Of a stretch of DNA of 60,908 nt, positions 1 through 8,118 are shown one piece after another. Source of the stretch: Clostridiales bacterium (lineage in GTDB: Bacteria; Bacillota; Clostridia; Lachnospirales; WQUN01); the NCBI GenBank assembly GCA_031270945.1, contig JAISWZ010000224.1, positions 1 to 60,908 of the forward strand, read 5' to 3'. The position numbers were made by a program, and so were the translations under genes. Below the pieces are notes generated by a model. It was not told the DNA's origin. It saw only the letters and a list, made by a program, of their open reading frames with translations, and searched no databases. Each line of letters begins with the position of its first letter. Position 1 is the stretch's first letter.

Positions 1-79
1 AGGCCAATCATCTCCCGTGTTCGCGATACGCAATGGATTGCGCGGCGGGCGCCATTTTAGGAAGACTGGAGGAATTGCT

Positions 80-1228
80 TTGATTTATATAGAAGACGGG
101 CAAGAAGCCAAGGCGAAGATTAAGGTCATAGGTGTTGGCGGCGGCGGAAACAACGCGGTGGATCGCATGATACAGGATAACATCCAGTACATAGACTTCA
201 TCTCCGTGAACACCGATCACCAAGCGCTCGTGAAATCGAAGGCGCCTGTGCGCATACAGCTGGGAGAGAAGCTTACCAGGGGATTGGGCGCCGGGGGCAA
301 GCCTGAGGTTGGGCGCAGGGCGGCAGAGGAAACTCGTGACGCTGTAGGAGAGGCTATCGGCAGCACCGACATGCTTTTTGTCACCGCTGGCATGGGAGGC
401 GGAACAGGCACTGGAGCGGCCCCAATAATAGCCGGCATCGCCCGGGAAATGGGAATCCTCACAGTAGGCGTCGTGACAAAGCCCTTCGAGTTCGAAGGCG
501 TGATCAGAATGAAAAACGCCATGGAAGGGATAGCCGAGCTCAAAAAGAATGTTGACACTTTGGTAATTATCCCCAATGAAAAGCTTGTTGACTTGATTGA
601 TGACGATACATCCCTTGAGGATTCCTTCAAAAGAGCCGATGAAGTATTAAGACAGGGTGTTTTGGGCATATCGGACTTGATATTGAAGGACGGGCTCATA
701 AACCTTGATTTTGCTGACGTGCGCACAGTCATGTTTGAAAAGGGCATAGCCCACATGGGCGTGGGACGCGCCAGCGGCAAGAACAAAACCGAGCTCGCGG
801 CTGAAATGGCCATCAAGAGCCCGCTCCTTGAAACAACCATTGAAGGCGCGAAGAGCGCGATAATAAGCTTCTCCGGAGATTCAACCCTTGGCCTCAAAGA
901 CATCAACCAAGCGGCCCGCATCATCCGCACAGCCATAGATCCAGACGCAGAGATCATTTTTGGCGCAACCATCAGCCAAGACATGAAAGACGAGGTTATT
1001 GTTACTGTAATCGCAACAGGCCTGGATGAGAAGGAGCCAAAGGTAAAGCCGGGAAGGCCGTCATACCTGAAGCCGCTTCCTCCTTTGACGGAGACTGTTG
1101 CCGAGAAGGAGCTTCCTCGCCCGGAAAAAGAGAAGACTGAGAAAGAGTTTGAGCCAAAGCCAAAGTTTGACGTCAAAGAGAATGTAGGATTTGAAATCCC
1201 GATATTCCTTCAGAGGAAGCGCACTTAG
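80..1228 (+). CDS. ftsZ: Cell division GTPase FtsZ (canonical copy)
   Basis: FtsZ is the tubulin-like GTPase that polymerises into the cytokinetic ring. The 382-residue protein has the expected elements: the N-terminal nucleotide loop [10 protein letters not shown] (about residues 18-27), the tubulin signature GGGTGTG (about 106-112), the T7 loop [11 protein letters not shown] (about 207-217) with the catalytic Asp pair, and a charged linker ending in a conserved C-terminal peptide, [13 protein letters not shown], of the kind that binds FtsA, SepF or EzrA. I chose the TTG at 80 because GGAGGA lies 6 nt upstream; a GTG at 17 is in frame but lacks a ribosome site. The TAG stop falls in the edge of a palindromic repeat. 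A second, altered ftsZ follows 210 bp downstream. The neighbours are not the usual division-and-cell-wall genes, although upstream DNA is not in the window. Confidence 0.97.
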   Translation: MIYIEDGQEAKAKIKVIGVGGGGNNAVDRMIQDNIQYIDFISVNTDHQALVKSKAPVRIQLGEKLTRGLGAGGKPEVGRRAAEETRDAVGEAIGSTDMLFVTAGMGGGTGTGAAPIIAGIAREMGILTVGVVTKPFEFEGVIRMKNAMEGIAELKKNVDTLVIIPNEKLVDLIDDDTSLEDSFKRADEVLRQGVLGISDLILKDGLINLDFADVRTVMFEKGIAHMGVGRASGKNKTELAAEMAIKSPLLETTIEGAKSAIISFSGDSTLGLKDINQAARIIRTAIDPDAEIIFGATISQDMKDEVIVTVIATGLDEKEPKVKPGRPSYLKPLPPLTETVAEKELPRPEKEKTEKEFEPKPKFDVKENVGFEIPIFLQRKRT

Positions 1229-1331
1229 GGCGTACTCCCAAAAGTCCGATTTGGCATCGCAAAAGTCCGGCGATGCTTTAACGCCGGATTTTTTCGGTGC
1301 CTCGGATATAATTTTGGGATATGCTCTTAAG
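1226..1331. repeat. Palindromic interspersed repeat, copy 1
   Basis: About 105 bp. The right end is the family consensus (CGGATATAATTTTGGGATATGC then TCTTAA, given here in two pieces); the left end (TTAGGGCGTACTCCCAAAA) is diverged. The interior carries inverted AAAGTCCGGCG / CGCCGGATTTTTTC arms. It begins within the TAG stop codon of ftsZ. Confidence 0.8.
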
Positions 1332-1343
1332 CTTTCGGCAAAC

Positions 1344-1370
1344 AAAGCCGCGCCACGCCGGCGCGGCTTT
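1344..1370 (+). terminator. Hairpin between the two ftsZ genes, possible terminator
   Basis: A perfect 11-bp stem, AAAGCCGCGCC / GGCGCGGCTTT, closes a 5-nt loop. The following sequence (CATTTCCCC) is only weakly T-rich, so it could attenuate or process the transcript rather than fully terminate it. Confidence 0.55.
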
Positions 1371-1437
1371 CATTTCCCCCCAGGGTTGTCTGCAGCAATT
1401 TGCACATCATTGCCACGCGAGGTTATGGAGGACTGAC

Positions 1438-2373
1438 ATGCTAGAGAAAAATGATTTAGTGAGGGTAAAGGTCATCGGCGTAGGCGGATGCGGATGCGAA
1501 GCGGTTAACCTCATGATTAAGGACAGCGTCACCAACATGGATTACATCTCGATAGACACTGATCCATACACCTTGCAAGGCTCAAAGGCGTTCACCAGGA
1601 TTTTGCTTGGGAACGGCGGCCATTGCGAAGGCTGGCATGAGATCTCGCGCTTGATGACGAATGAGGTTAGCGACTCCATAGCTGAAGCCCTAAACAATGC
1701 GGACATGCTATTCGTCATTGCTGGAATGGGAGGCGTCACAGGATCCCAAGCTTCACCGATTATCGCAAATATCGCCAGAGAAATGGGCATTTTGACTGTA
1801 GGCGTTGTCACAATACCCTTCTTGTTCGAGGGCTCCCGCAGATGCAAGCTTGCGGAAGCCGGATTGGCAGAGCTCAAGAAAAACGTGGACACCCTGGTAT
1901 CATTGTCAAATGAAAAGATAGCCGCAAACCTCAAGGAGCCATCTGTTTGCGACGCGTTCCACAGCGTTGCGGAGCATATAGCGCTGGCGATAAACAGCAT
2001 CACTGACCTTCTTCTTAAAGAGGTATTGATTAGCCTGGATTTCGACGAAGTACGAACAGTTATGCTCAAGAAGGGCCTGGCTCGCCTGGGTGTTGGCCGG
2101 GCGAAAGGCAAGAACAAGCTGGAGCAGGCGGCTGAGATGACCCTGAGGAACCCCGTGCTTGAAGCTCCCATAAAAAGCGCCAAGACCGCGATCCTGAGCG
2201 TTGTGGGCGACTCTTCAATAGAGCTCAAGGAACTAAGCAAGGCTGAGCGCATCATCAGAAAGGCGCTTGATCCTGACACGGAGATAATCTTTGGAACAGC
2301 GATAGATGACGGCATGGAAGATGAAGTCATGATATCGCTGCTGGCCATCGGTCTGGAAGAAAAGGCCTCATAA
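1438..2373 (+). CDS. Degenerate FtsZ paralogue (FtsZ-like protein)
   Basis: A 311-residue protein that aligns with the upstream FtsZ along its whole globular part but stops right after it, lacking the linker and C-terminal peptide. Key loops are changed: [10 protein letters not shown] becomes GVGGCGCEAV, the signature GGGTGTG becomes GGVTGSQ (about residue 98), and the T7 loop NLDFADV becomes SLDFDEV (about 199), so the Asn and the second catalytic Asp are replaced. In the FtsZ family these positions bind GTP and complete the neighbour's active site, so weak or no GTPase activity is inferred. The frame is intact over its whole length, which argues for a maintained protein, perhaps one that co-assembles with or caps FtsZ. 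Start ATG 1438 has GGAGG 6 nt upstream. The gene ends in three consecutive TAA codons. Confidence 0.92.
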   Translation: MLEKNDLVRVKVIGVGGCGCEAVNLMIKDSVTNMDYISIDTDPYTLQGSKAFTRILLGNGGHCEGWHEISRLMTNEVSDSIAEALNNADMLFVIAGMGGVTGSQASPIIANIAREMGILTVGVVTIPFLFEGSRRCKLAEAGLAELKKNVDTLVSLSNEKIAANLKEPSVCDAFHSVAEHIALAINSITDLLLKEVLISLDFDEVRTVMLKKGLARLGVGRAKGKNKLEQAAEMTLRNPVLEAPIKSAKTAILSVVGDSSIELKELSKAERIIRKALDPDTEIIFGTAIDDGMEDEVMISLLAIGLEEKAS

Positions 2374-2474
2374 TAATAAAAAAAATAAAAAAATTAAAAA
2401 ATTAAATAAATTAAAAATTATAAAAGCAAAAAAATTAAAGATTATAAAAGCAAAAAATATAAAAGCAAAAAAAT
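2374..2474. repeat. A-rich simple-sequence tract
   Basis: About 100 bp made almost entirely of A and T after the ftsZ-like gene, with three repeats of TATAAAAGCAAAAAA near its end. It leads directly into a GC-rich hairpin. On the minus strand it is a long T tract, which would suit termination of transcripts arriving from the right. Confidence 0.7.
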
Positions 2475-2500
2475 AGCCGTTGCCCTTGGGCAACGGCTTA
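2475..2500. terminator. Rho-independent terminator after the ftsZ pair
   Basis: Stem GCCGTTGCCC (2476-2485) pairs perfectly with GGGCAACGGC (2488-2497), followed by TTAAGCTTTT on the plus strand. The A-rich tract to its left would provide a U run on the minus strand, so it may act in both directions between convergent ftsZ2 and pilD. Confidence 0.75.
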
Positions 2501-2560
2501 AGCTTTTGACTGGAGAGCAAGCTTGCGGCATGCCCCAAGCTTGCGAAGGCGCGAAAATCT

Positions 2561-2642
2561 TTAAGTGCATATCCTAAAATTAATTTTATGGCTTGTGAAA
2601 GTCACACTGCGCCACTGATGGAATTTTGTGATATGCACTAAG
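2561..2642. repeat. Palindromic interspersed repeat, copy 2
   Basis: Short form (about 82 bp) bounded by TTAAGTGCATATCCTAAAATT and GAATTTTGTGATATGCACTAAG (both ends of the family). It directly abuts the stop codon of the prepilin peptidase gene. Confidence 0.8.
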
Positions 2643-3437
2643 TCAAAACGGTCTGCCAAGCAAGACCGTCGAGTAAAACGCGTAAATATTTTCCTCGAAG
2701 AGTGAAACCAAAAAACCCGCTATGCAGATATAAGGGCCAAACGGGATCTCAATCCCTCGCTTAACAGCCTTTCCTAGCAGCTTCATTACAATGAGGCCAA
2801 TAACAGCTACATAAAATGAAAGCCCCAGCGTCTCGACGCTGCCTCGCAATCCAAGAAGAAGGCCTATGGATGCCATTAGCTCAACATCTCCAAAACCAAA
2901 GGCGTCTTTCTTGTATACGAGCTTTGCCAAAAGATGTATGGCGAAATAAACGCCAAACCCGACAGCGCCTCCCAAGAGGTGGTTTACGATGTCAGCCTTT
3001 TGCCAGAGCAGACATGCGGCGCATATGACAGTGAAAGCCACAAGCACCGACTCCGCTATCAGCATGTGCCGGTAGTCCATAATGGTCACTATGAGCAGCA
3101 TGGACCAAAAGGCTGCAAGGAAAGCCGCCGAAACAAGCTCAACTTTCAGAAGCCAGGCAACCGTGAACAAAACTCCTGTGATGAACTCGATTATCAGGTA
3201 CGCCGGCGATATCTTTTTGCCGCAGTACCTGCATTTGCCTCTCAGGAACAGCCAGCTTAAAATGGGAACCAGGTCCAGCGCCCCAAGGGTGTGCTTGCAG
3301 TTTGGGCAAATCGAGCGGCCTTTGGAAATCGGCATGCGTATAGGCAGCCTATACATAAGCGCGTTGTAAAAGCTTCCAAAAACAACGCCAAATAAAAAGA
3401 ACACGATTGCGCCTGTTGTCTCGTCCAATCCAGTCAT
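2643..3437 (-). CDS. pilD: Prepilin peptidase / N-methyltransferase PilD
   Basis: A polytopic membrane aspartyl protease that cleaves the leader of type IV prepilins and methylates the new N-terminus. The 264-residue protein has the N-terminal peptidase A24 methylase domain with two zinc-type CxxC pairs (C44/C47 and C69/C72), followed by the catalytic Asp in TIMDYRHM (D121) and the GxGD motif FGFGDVE (D184). Several hydrophobic segments span the length. The start has AAGGAG upstream. It sits about 4.7 kb from the pilBTC genes on the opposite strand and is the only prepilin peptidase visible, so it is the likely processor of the pilins encoded at 12-16 kb. Confidence 0.96.
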   Translation of the reverse strand: MTGLDETTGAIVFFLFGVVFGSFYNALMYRLPIRMPISKGRSICPNCKHTLGALDLVPILSWLFLRGKCRYCGKKISPAYLIIEFITGVLFTVAWLLKVELVSAAFLAAFWSMLLIVTIMDYRHMLIAESVLVAFTVICAACLLWQKADIVNHLLGGAVGFGVYFAIHLLAKLVYKKDAFGFGDVELMASIGLLLGLRGSVETLGLSFYVAVIGLIVMKLLGKAVKRGIEIPFGPYICIAGFLVSLFEENIYAFYSTVLLGRPF

Positions 3438-3605
3438 CAGCCATTCTCTCCTTGGCGTGTCCCCATATGGCGCTGTTGCCTAGTGCATTCGCCATTCAAG
3501 GGCACGCTTTAATAGTCTTTGATATTAGGTGCGTTTTGGCTCAAAATCATGCATGGGTGCGCAAAGCGCTATGAGCGCGTCAAGGGCGCAAAAGGCGCGT
3601 CAGGC

Positions 3606-4610
3606 TCATGCCCCGTCCAATAGCGAGAGATCATATTGGAACAGCACTTGGTTGATTTCAAAGATGTCATACTTTCCGTTTGAGATGAAGTATTCCACGA
3701 TCACGTCAAACTTCTGGCTGCGCGACAAGGAGTAGCCCGCCCGCTCTAAAAGCCCCCCTGTCTCTTCTATCGACAATTCGAGCGCCAACGCTAGAGCCAC
3801 AGCTGTGCGCTTGCTGGGCATGTAGCTAAGGTTGCTTCTGATCTTGGAAAACTGGCCCAAGTCTATGTTCGCCTTCTTGTAAACTTCCACATCGCTCTTG
3901 CCCTTTGAGTCTATGAGCCGCAGAAGCTTTATCGTGAAGGGCTCGTCCAGCTTGCAAACCGATTCTTCGAGGTTCGAGGAGCGCCTTGGCGCAAGAGAGC
4001 TAAGCGTTTGGACACACGGGTCTTCATCCGCCAAGCCAGGGAAGCTTCGCTCAACATTAAGCAGCGCGCACCGGAAAACCAAGCGATTCTCAACATAGTG
4101 CCCGCTTATGTAGCTCCCGACCTCATCCAGCAATTCCTTGCTGACGTTGAACGCCTCCTTGTCCAAGACAGCGAGGGCAACGTATATGTCATGATTGCTT
4201 AAAAAACTGCCGATAACAGCAGCTGTGGCCCTAAGGGCCTCGTTTTTCGGATACTCCGAGGAGAGCAAGGAAAGCGCTACGCTTTGGCAGCTGTTGTCTA
4301 CAGCAAGCTTCAGCGAGTTAAGGTAGGCCAATATAAGAAGCTCTTCCTCTCCGCTCTTGCCGTCAACGTATTTCGGGCATGCCGCGTGAATCACGTGCTT
4401 CGCGGGGAGCTTGAATCCTGGAGTGATAGCCGCCTCGCCAATTTTTACAGGCGCAAGCTTGCGGCAAGCGTCCTTAAGCCTCCATGCGCCAGCGGCGATT
4501 GATATCGCCGCGCTATCGGCTGAGCTCATGGAAAGCTCTGCGTCAGTTGAGTTGACTATCGCGTCAACCTTCATTTTTGTTATATCCTCACGAACAATTG
4601 CAAAGGGCAT
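3606..4610 (-). CDS. Macro-domain protein with C-terminal helical domain
   Basis: The N-terminal half (about residues 1-170) is a macro (ADP-ribose-binding) domain: it opens with VREDITKMKVDAIVNSTD and contains GEAAITPGFKLPAKHVIHA, both typical of this fold. Macro domains bind or remove ADP-ribose and related metabolites. The C-terminal about 100 residues (VEVYKKANIDLGQFSKIRSN onward) form a helical domain with the look of a lambda-repressor-type helix-turn-helix; a similar tail is attached to macro domains in other Firmicutes. The usual NAD-metabolite loop is partly altered (NSTD instead of N-A-A-N). The start has GGGAGG about 10 nt upstream. Its substrate is unknown and it stands alone, between pilD and the gene-poor region. 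Confidence 0.8.
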   Translation of the reverse strand: MPFAIVREDITKMKVDAIVNSTDAELSMSSADSAAISIAAGAWRLKDACRKLAPVKIGEAAITPGFKLPAKHVIHAACPKYVDGKSGEEELLILAYLNSLKLAVDNSCQSVALSLLSSEYPKNEALRATAAVIGSFLSNHDIYVALAVLDKEAFNVSKELLDEVGSYISGHYVENRLVFRCALLNVERSFPGLADEDPCVQTLSSLAPRRSSNLEESVCKLDEPFTIKLLRLIDSKGKSDVEVYKKANIDLGQFSKIRSNLSYMPSKRTAVALALALELSIEETGGLLERAGYSLSRSQKFDVIVEYFISNGKYDIFEINQVLFQYDLSLLDGA

Positions 4611-4891
4611 TTTCTATCCGCCTCCCTTTAGCTTTGGATAGCCGCGAGCCCCATAACCGCTTTCGCCCGCGCTGCCTGGCTTGCAAGCGAAAGCCTTTGC
4701 GGCGTCATCCAACATCGGACGGGTGACTGACTTGGCGCATATCGAGGCTGGAATCGCAACCCTCGTTGAACATTTGGCAATGCCGAAAGGTCACAGCTAT
4801 TTCGTGACTTTTCAAGCGCAATTTTGGGGATGCGCTCTTGGAAATTCTTCCTGCGCCGTTATTCAGGGGCAGACGCTCTGGTTAGCGCCTT

Positions 4892-5043
4892 GTTGCATAT
4901 CCTAAAATTCCGTAATGGCGCCGGATAGCGTTTGCCCAATCGCCAAAGTCCTGGCGAATGCTTCAACTAGTTCGCTCGGGCTTCTGCGAGCAAACATCCG
5001 GACTTTTCTGGCACCTCGGATATAATTTTGGGATATGCTCTAA
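4892..5043. repeat. Palindromic interspersed repeat, copy 3 (long form)
   Basis: Bounded by GCATATCCTAAAATTCCG and TATAATTTTGGGATATGC. The interior contains the GTTCGCTCG / CGAGCAAAC inner hairpin and GGACTTTTC arms typical of the long subfamily. At about 150 bp it is the longest copy, because of an extra segment, GATAGCGTTTGCCCAATC, near the left end. Confidence 0.85.
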
Positions 5044-5142
5044 AGAGGCAAATGCCAAACGGGATTTTCAAGCTCCTGGCTTGACGGCTTGCCTTGTGTG
5101 CGTATCTCAAATTGATTGCAAGATATGCGCCAGGCATCCTTA

Positions 5143-5274
5143 AGAAATATCCCTAATTTTATTTTTGGCTTGGGAAAGGTCGCAAGTTTCTCACGACTGC
5201 TGTTAAAGCCCGAGACAAGCATGTTTCGCGAGACTTTGGGCAAGCGCTATCCTGCGCCTTTGGGATATGTCTTA
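5143..5274. repeat. Diverged palindromic repeat, copy 4
   Basis: Ends AAATATCCCTAATTTTAT and TTTGGGATATGTCTTA are recognisable but decayed. The interior contains GTTAAAGCCCGAGACAAGCAT, in two overlapping pieces, which recurs in the half-copy near 27290. Confidence 0.5.
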
Positions 5275-6382
5275 TGTGAGTTTGCGGCGCTGCGCCACGG
5301 CATTCGATGGTTCGCGCCTGCTCGCCATAATTTATCTTTTCCTTACATCTTATCACACGCAGACGGGGAATGCAAATAAAGGCTAGGGGTTATGGCCCAA
5401 AACGTGCATTTGGACATGGGGGAGGGGAAAGAGCTGCAGCATTTTGGCGTCCATGCAAGAATAGCTTTAAGATGCACATCTGTGCATATGTCAAAACTCC
5501 ATAAGCTGGGCAAAAGCATATTCAGGCATAGGGCGAGGTTAGAGAAATAAAAAGCAACCTTATATTAGCTAGCAAGCGTGTCAACATATTACAATGGGAT
5601 CATTTACCTAGATTTTTTATGTTTTATTCAGTACATAATACTTGTACATGATAAAGTGCGACATCGTTCTAGATAAATCTCAACTTGAATGCGTTGAATC
5701 GCGCTTTTCCATGGTTATAAATAAATATTTCAGGCAATTGCATCCAATATCTTGATTTTTCAAGGTTAACACGGGCAGGTCATTACAGACATTATCGCTG
5801 TTTGTTTTAGGATCCATAATGAAGCAGGGCAACTGAGCGCCCATTTCTTCCAGAGCGCCTATTGCCAAAAATAAATGTGCCTGATCATATTTTTGCTTAG
5901 AATGGTCTTAATTATGCGCATTCGATTGTCATCGAATGCTGACCATCTGGAGTAGAAGCAGACGCGGATTGTCAAATATGGTCATTCTAATCTTGGGACG
6001 AAATTTTGTGAAAAATAACTAAGAAACCAGTCGAAACGAGGCGCTGGGTGACGATTTTGTTCAATCTTTAGTTCATTGGCTTTATGAGCATTCAGCAAGA
6101 CCTGTAAGGAATCAGTTGCGTCAATACGCGACAAATTCAGCAAAGAAAAGACTCCCAGCGCCATTTGGCAATCTTGGCAACCTGTAAAATTGTTCATGCG
6201 GATTGTTCAATTTGACGAATGAGCTCGCCGAATCATATAGGAAGGATCTTCAGCAAGGTATTTACAGTGCTAAATCCTCGTGCTATACTAATTTCGAAAG
6301 ACGTACTGATTTATAAAGAGTTTTGTCGAACCTTGCTATAGCGTGGACATACGCATCATTACATGCCTAAGACTGTCAACAA

Positions 6383-6479
6383 AGGCATATCCCAAATTTC
6401 TTGAAAAAGCCTGAATTGTCCTGAAAGTGCAATAAATCTGGACTTTTCCAAGCCTAAAATTGATTTGGGATGCGCCCTG
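6383..6479. repeat. Diverged palindromic repeat, copy 5
   Basis: About 97 bp bounded by GGCATATCCCAAATTTC and AAATTGATTTGGGATGCGCC. The interior keeps the GGACTTTTCCAAGCC arm. It stands alone in non-coding DNA. Confidence 0.6.
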
Positions 6480-7030
6480 AGCCTTGAGCAATGGACTGTG
6501 TCCCGATATTATTAATGACGCCTCTGGCTTGGAGTAGACGTTGCAGCAAATCAACGCGAACATTGAAATTTTTAACTATACGCGCAAATAATTCCTCTGT
6601 CTAAAGGCGGCAGACCGAATTGGCTAGAGGATCGCCAGATCCTTGGCTTGCGCACTGCAGCCGCAGGTCAAAGCATCCCGCGGTTGGAGCGAATTACGCT
6701 CACTTACGGCACATCTTCAAGCAAAATTGAGATGCGCTTTATGGCTCCGGTCTGCATAGGCCGGAGCTTGGCAAAGAGGTCACGCAGAAACCTCCGCAAA
6801 CTCCCGGATAGGGCGGAAAATCTCAAAAGTCCATCGGGTGGAGCAAAAGCGGGGCGATTATTTCTGCCTGTAACTATTCGTAAAATGCCGCTTTAACGAA
6901 TAAATACATCGGTTAGTATTTAGAATAGCCACTAACGAGCATTATTTTGAGATTTCGGCTTGTTTTTGGCGTTTTGTTTATTTCGAGAACCCAGAGTCAC
7001 TTTCGACTGATAATTTGTTTCAGGCGATTG

Positions 7031-7905
7031 AAAAGTTCATAAAGAATTTTTGATTGCCAGGCACCAAAGCCATGCAACAACAGAAAGATCGCAGTCGGCT
7101 TAGGCTTGGAGTCGCTGAAATCAAGCATTGCTCCCCTAGCCTACTTTGCTTCTATAATAAGGATATCTTAAACAGAAATGGCTTAGCCATCCTTAGCGGC
7201 TTGAAGCCATGGGCGCTTGTGAGCGAGCATTGATGCGCAAAAGCGCTGTTACTACATAAACAACAGAACATCAACAAAAGAACCGTATTCTGCAAAACTT
7301 TTAGCCCTGGTTGATGCGAGTCACTGATTTGCGCTAGACGATCAATTTATAGTCAAAAACCGTGCGCCGCATGAGGCGCTCAAGCAGCTTTTGGCTTGAG
7401 CAAATCTAGGCGCTTGCAAGCGCTAAAAGTTCATAAAGATTTTATGATTGCATTAAATGAAAGCCAATGCGGCACGGGCCGGGAAACCCTGAAATTATGT
7501 GTTACTCCCCTAGCCTACTTTAGCCTTCTATAATAGGTTTTGCCATACAAGTGATCGATGGTTCAAGGCCATGCGCCACATGAGGCGCTCAGGCAACGCC
7601 TGGCTTGAACAAATACCTTTCAAGCGCAAAAGTTCGAAAAGCTTTTATAATTCAGATGCTGGCACATCCAGCGCCTTGCGTTGGGCAAGCAGTCAATTGC
7701 TTAAGCCCTTAAGCGCCACCCAGGCGCTAAAGAGCGCAATTTGGCGCACGCGAGCGCATCCTTGGCGTTTAAGAGCGTCGGTCGATCTCCTAGCGCTTAA
7801 AAGTTCATAAAGCTTTTATAATTGCAGACGCTTCTTCCCCATTAATGCGATAGCTGCTCTTGCGCAGAAAAAATGCCGACGAACCCCCTACTCTAGCGCT
7901 TTCTT
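7031..7905. repeat. Local family of structured direct repeats
   Basis: Four occurrences of AAAAGTTCATAAAG or a close variant (7031, 7435, 7628, 7799), each followed by an A/T-rich TTTTATAATTGC-like block. Two occurrences of CTCCCCTAGCCTACTTT with TCTATAATA (about 7130 and 7505) are joined by a worn third near 7885. Two near-identical 45-bp blocks starting TGCGCC (about 7362 and 7570) contain small hairpins, GCGCC/GGCGC and CTCAAGC/GCTTGAG or CAGGC/GCCTG. Spacing is irregular (170-400 bp). Function unknown; decayed tandem copies of a small RNA gene or of an element are possible. Confidence 0.55.
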
Positions 7906-8057
7906 TGCTAGCGGCGAAGGTTTGGCATCCACCAGGAGCTAAAGTGTTAAAATTTGCAACTTTAAAGCTGCCTGTCAAGCATATATTGGAAAGTGACGTA
8001 TTTGGCTAAATTTCAACCTTTTGCGCCATGATTCAGCTCAAAAAAAACTAAAGCCCG

Positions 8058-8100
8058 TGACATTTAATGACGAAATAAAGATTGTCAGACGGAAATGTCA
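8058..8100 (+). promoter_or_regulatory. Inverted repeat upstream of pilB
   Basis: TGACATTT (8058-8065) and AAATGTCA (8093-8100) are exact inverted copies 27 nt apart, ending just before the pilB ribosome site. Could be an operator pair or a leader stem; no regulator is identifiable. Confidence 0.35.
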
Positions 8101-8118
8101 TGTGAAAGGGAGAGCTTC

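Larger units (their letters stand above)
4611..8118. other. Gene-poor region between macro gene and pilB
   Basis: About 3.5 kb in which no open frame has a recognisable product, a good ribosome site and a sensible length. It holds three copies of the palindromic repeat family (4892, 5143, 6383), a 7-bp-stem hairpin at 6744-6767, a local set of structured repeats at about 7030-7905, and AT-rich sequence at 5540-6350. Short minus-strand frames at 5680-5868 and 5982-6197 could be remains of one eroded gene. The last 60 bp contain an inverted repeat upstream of pilB. Confidence 0.7.

Noticed and set aside
217-1176. Minus-strand 319-codon frame opposite ftsZ
   Set aside because: Serine-rich antisense translation of ftsZ, with no ribosome site or family features.
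7571-7810. 79-codon plus-strand frame
   Set aside because: Lies within the local repeat region; composition reflects the repeats rather than a protein.
4611-8118. tRNA or rRNA genes in the gene-poor region
   Set aside because: GGTTCAAGGCCATGCGCC near 7560 looks T-arm-like, but no cloverleaf or acceptor stem can be drawn.
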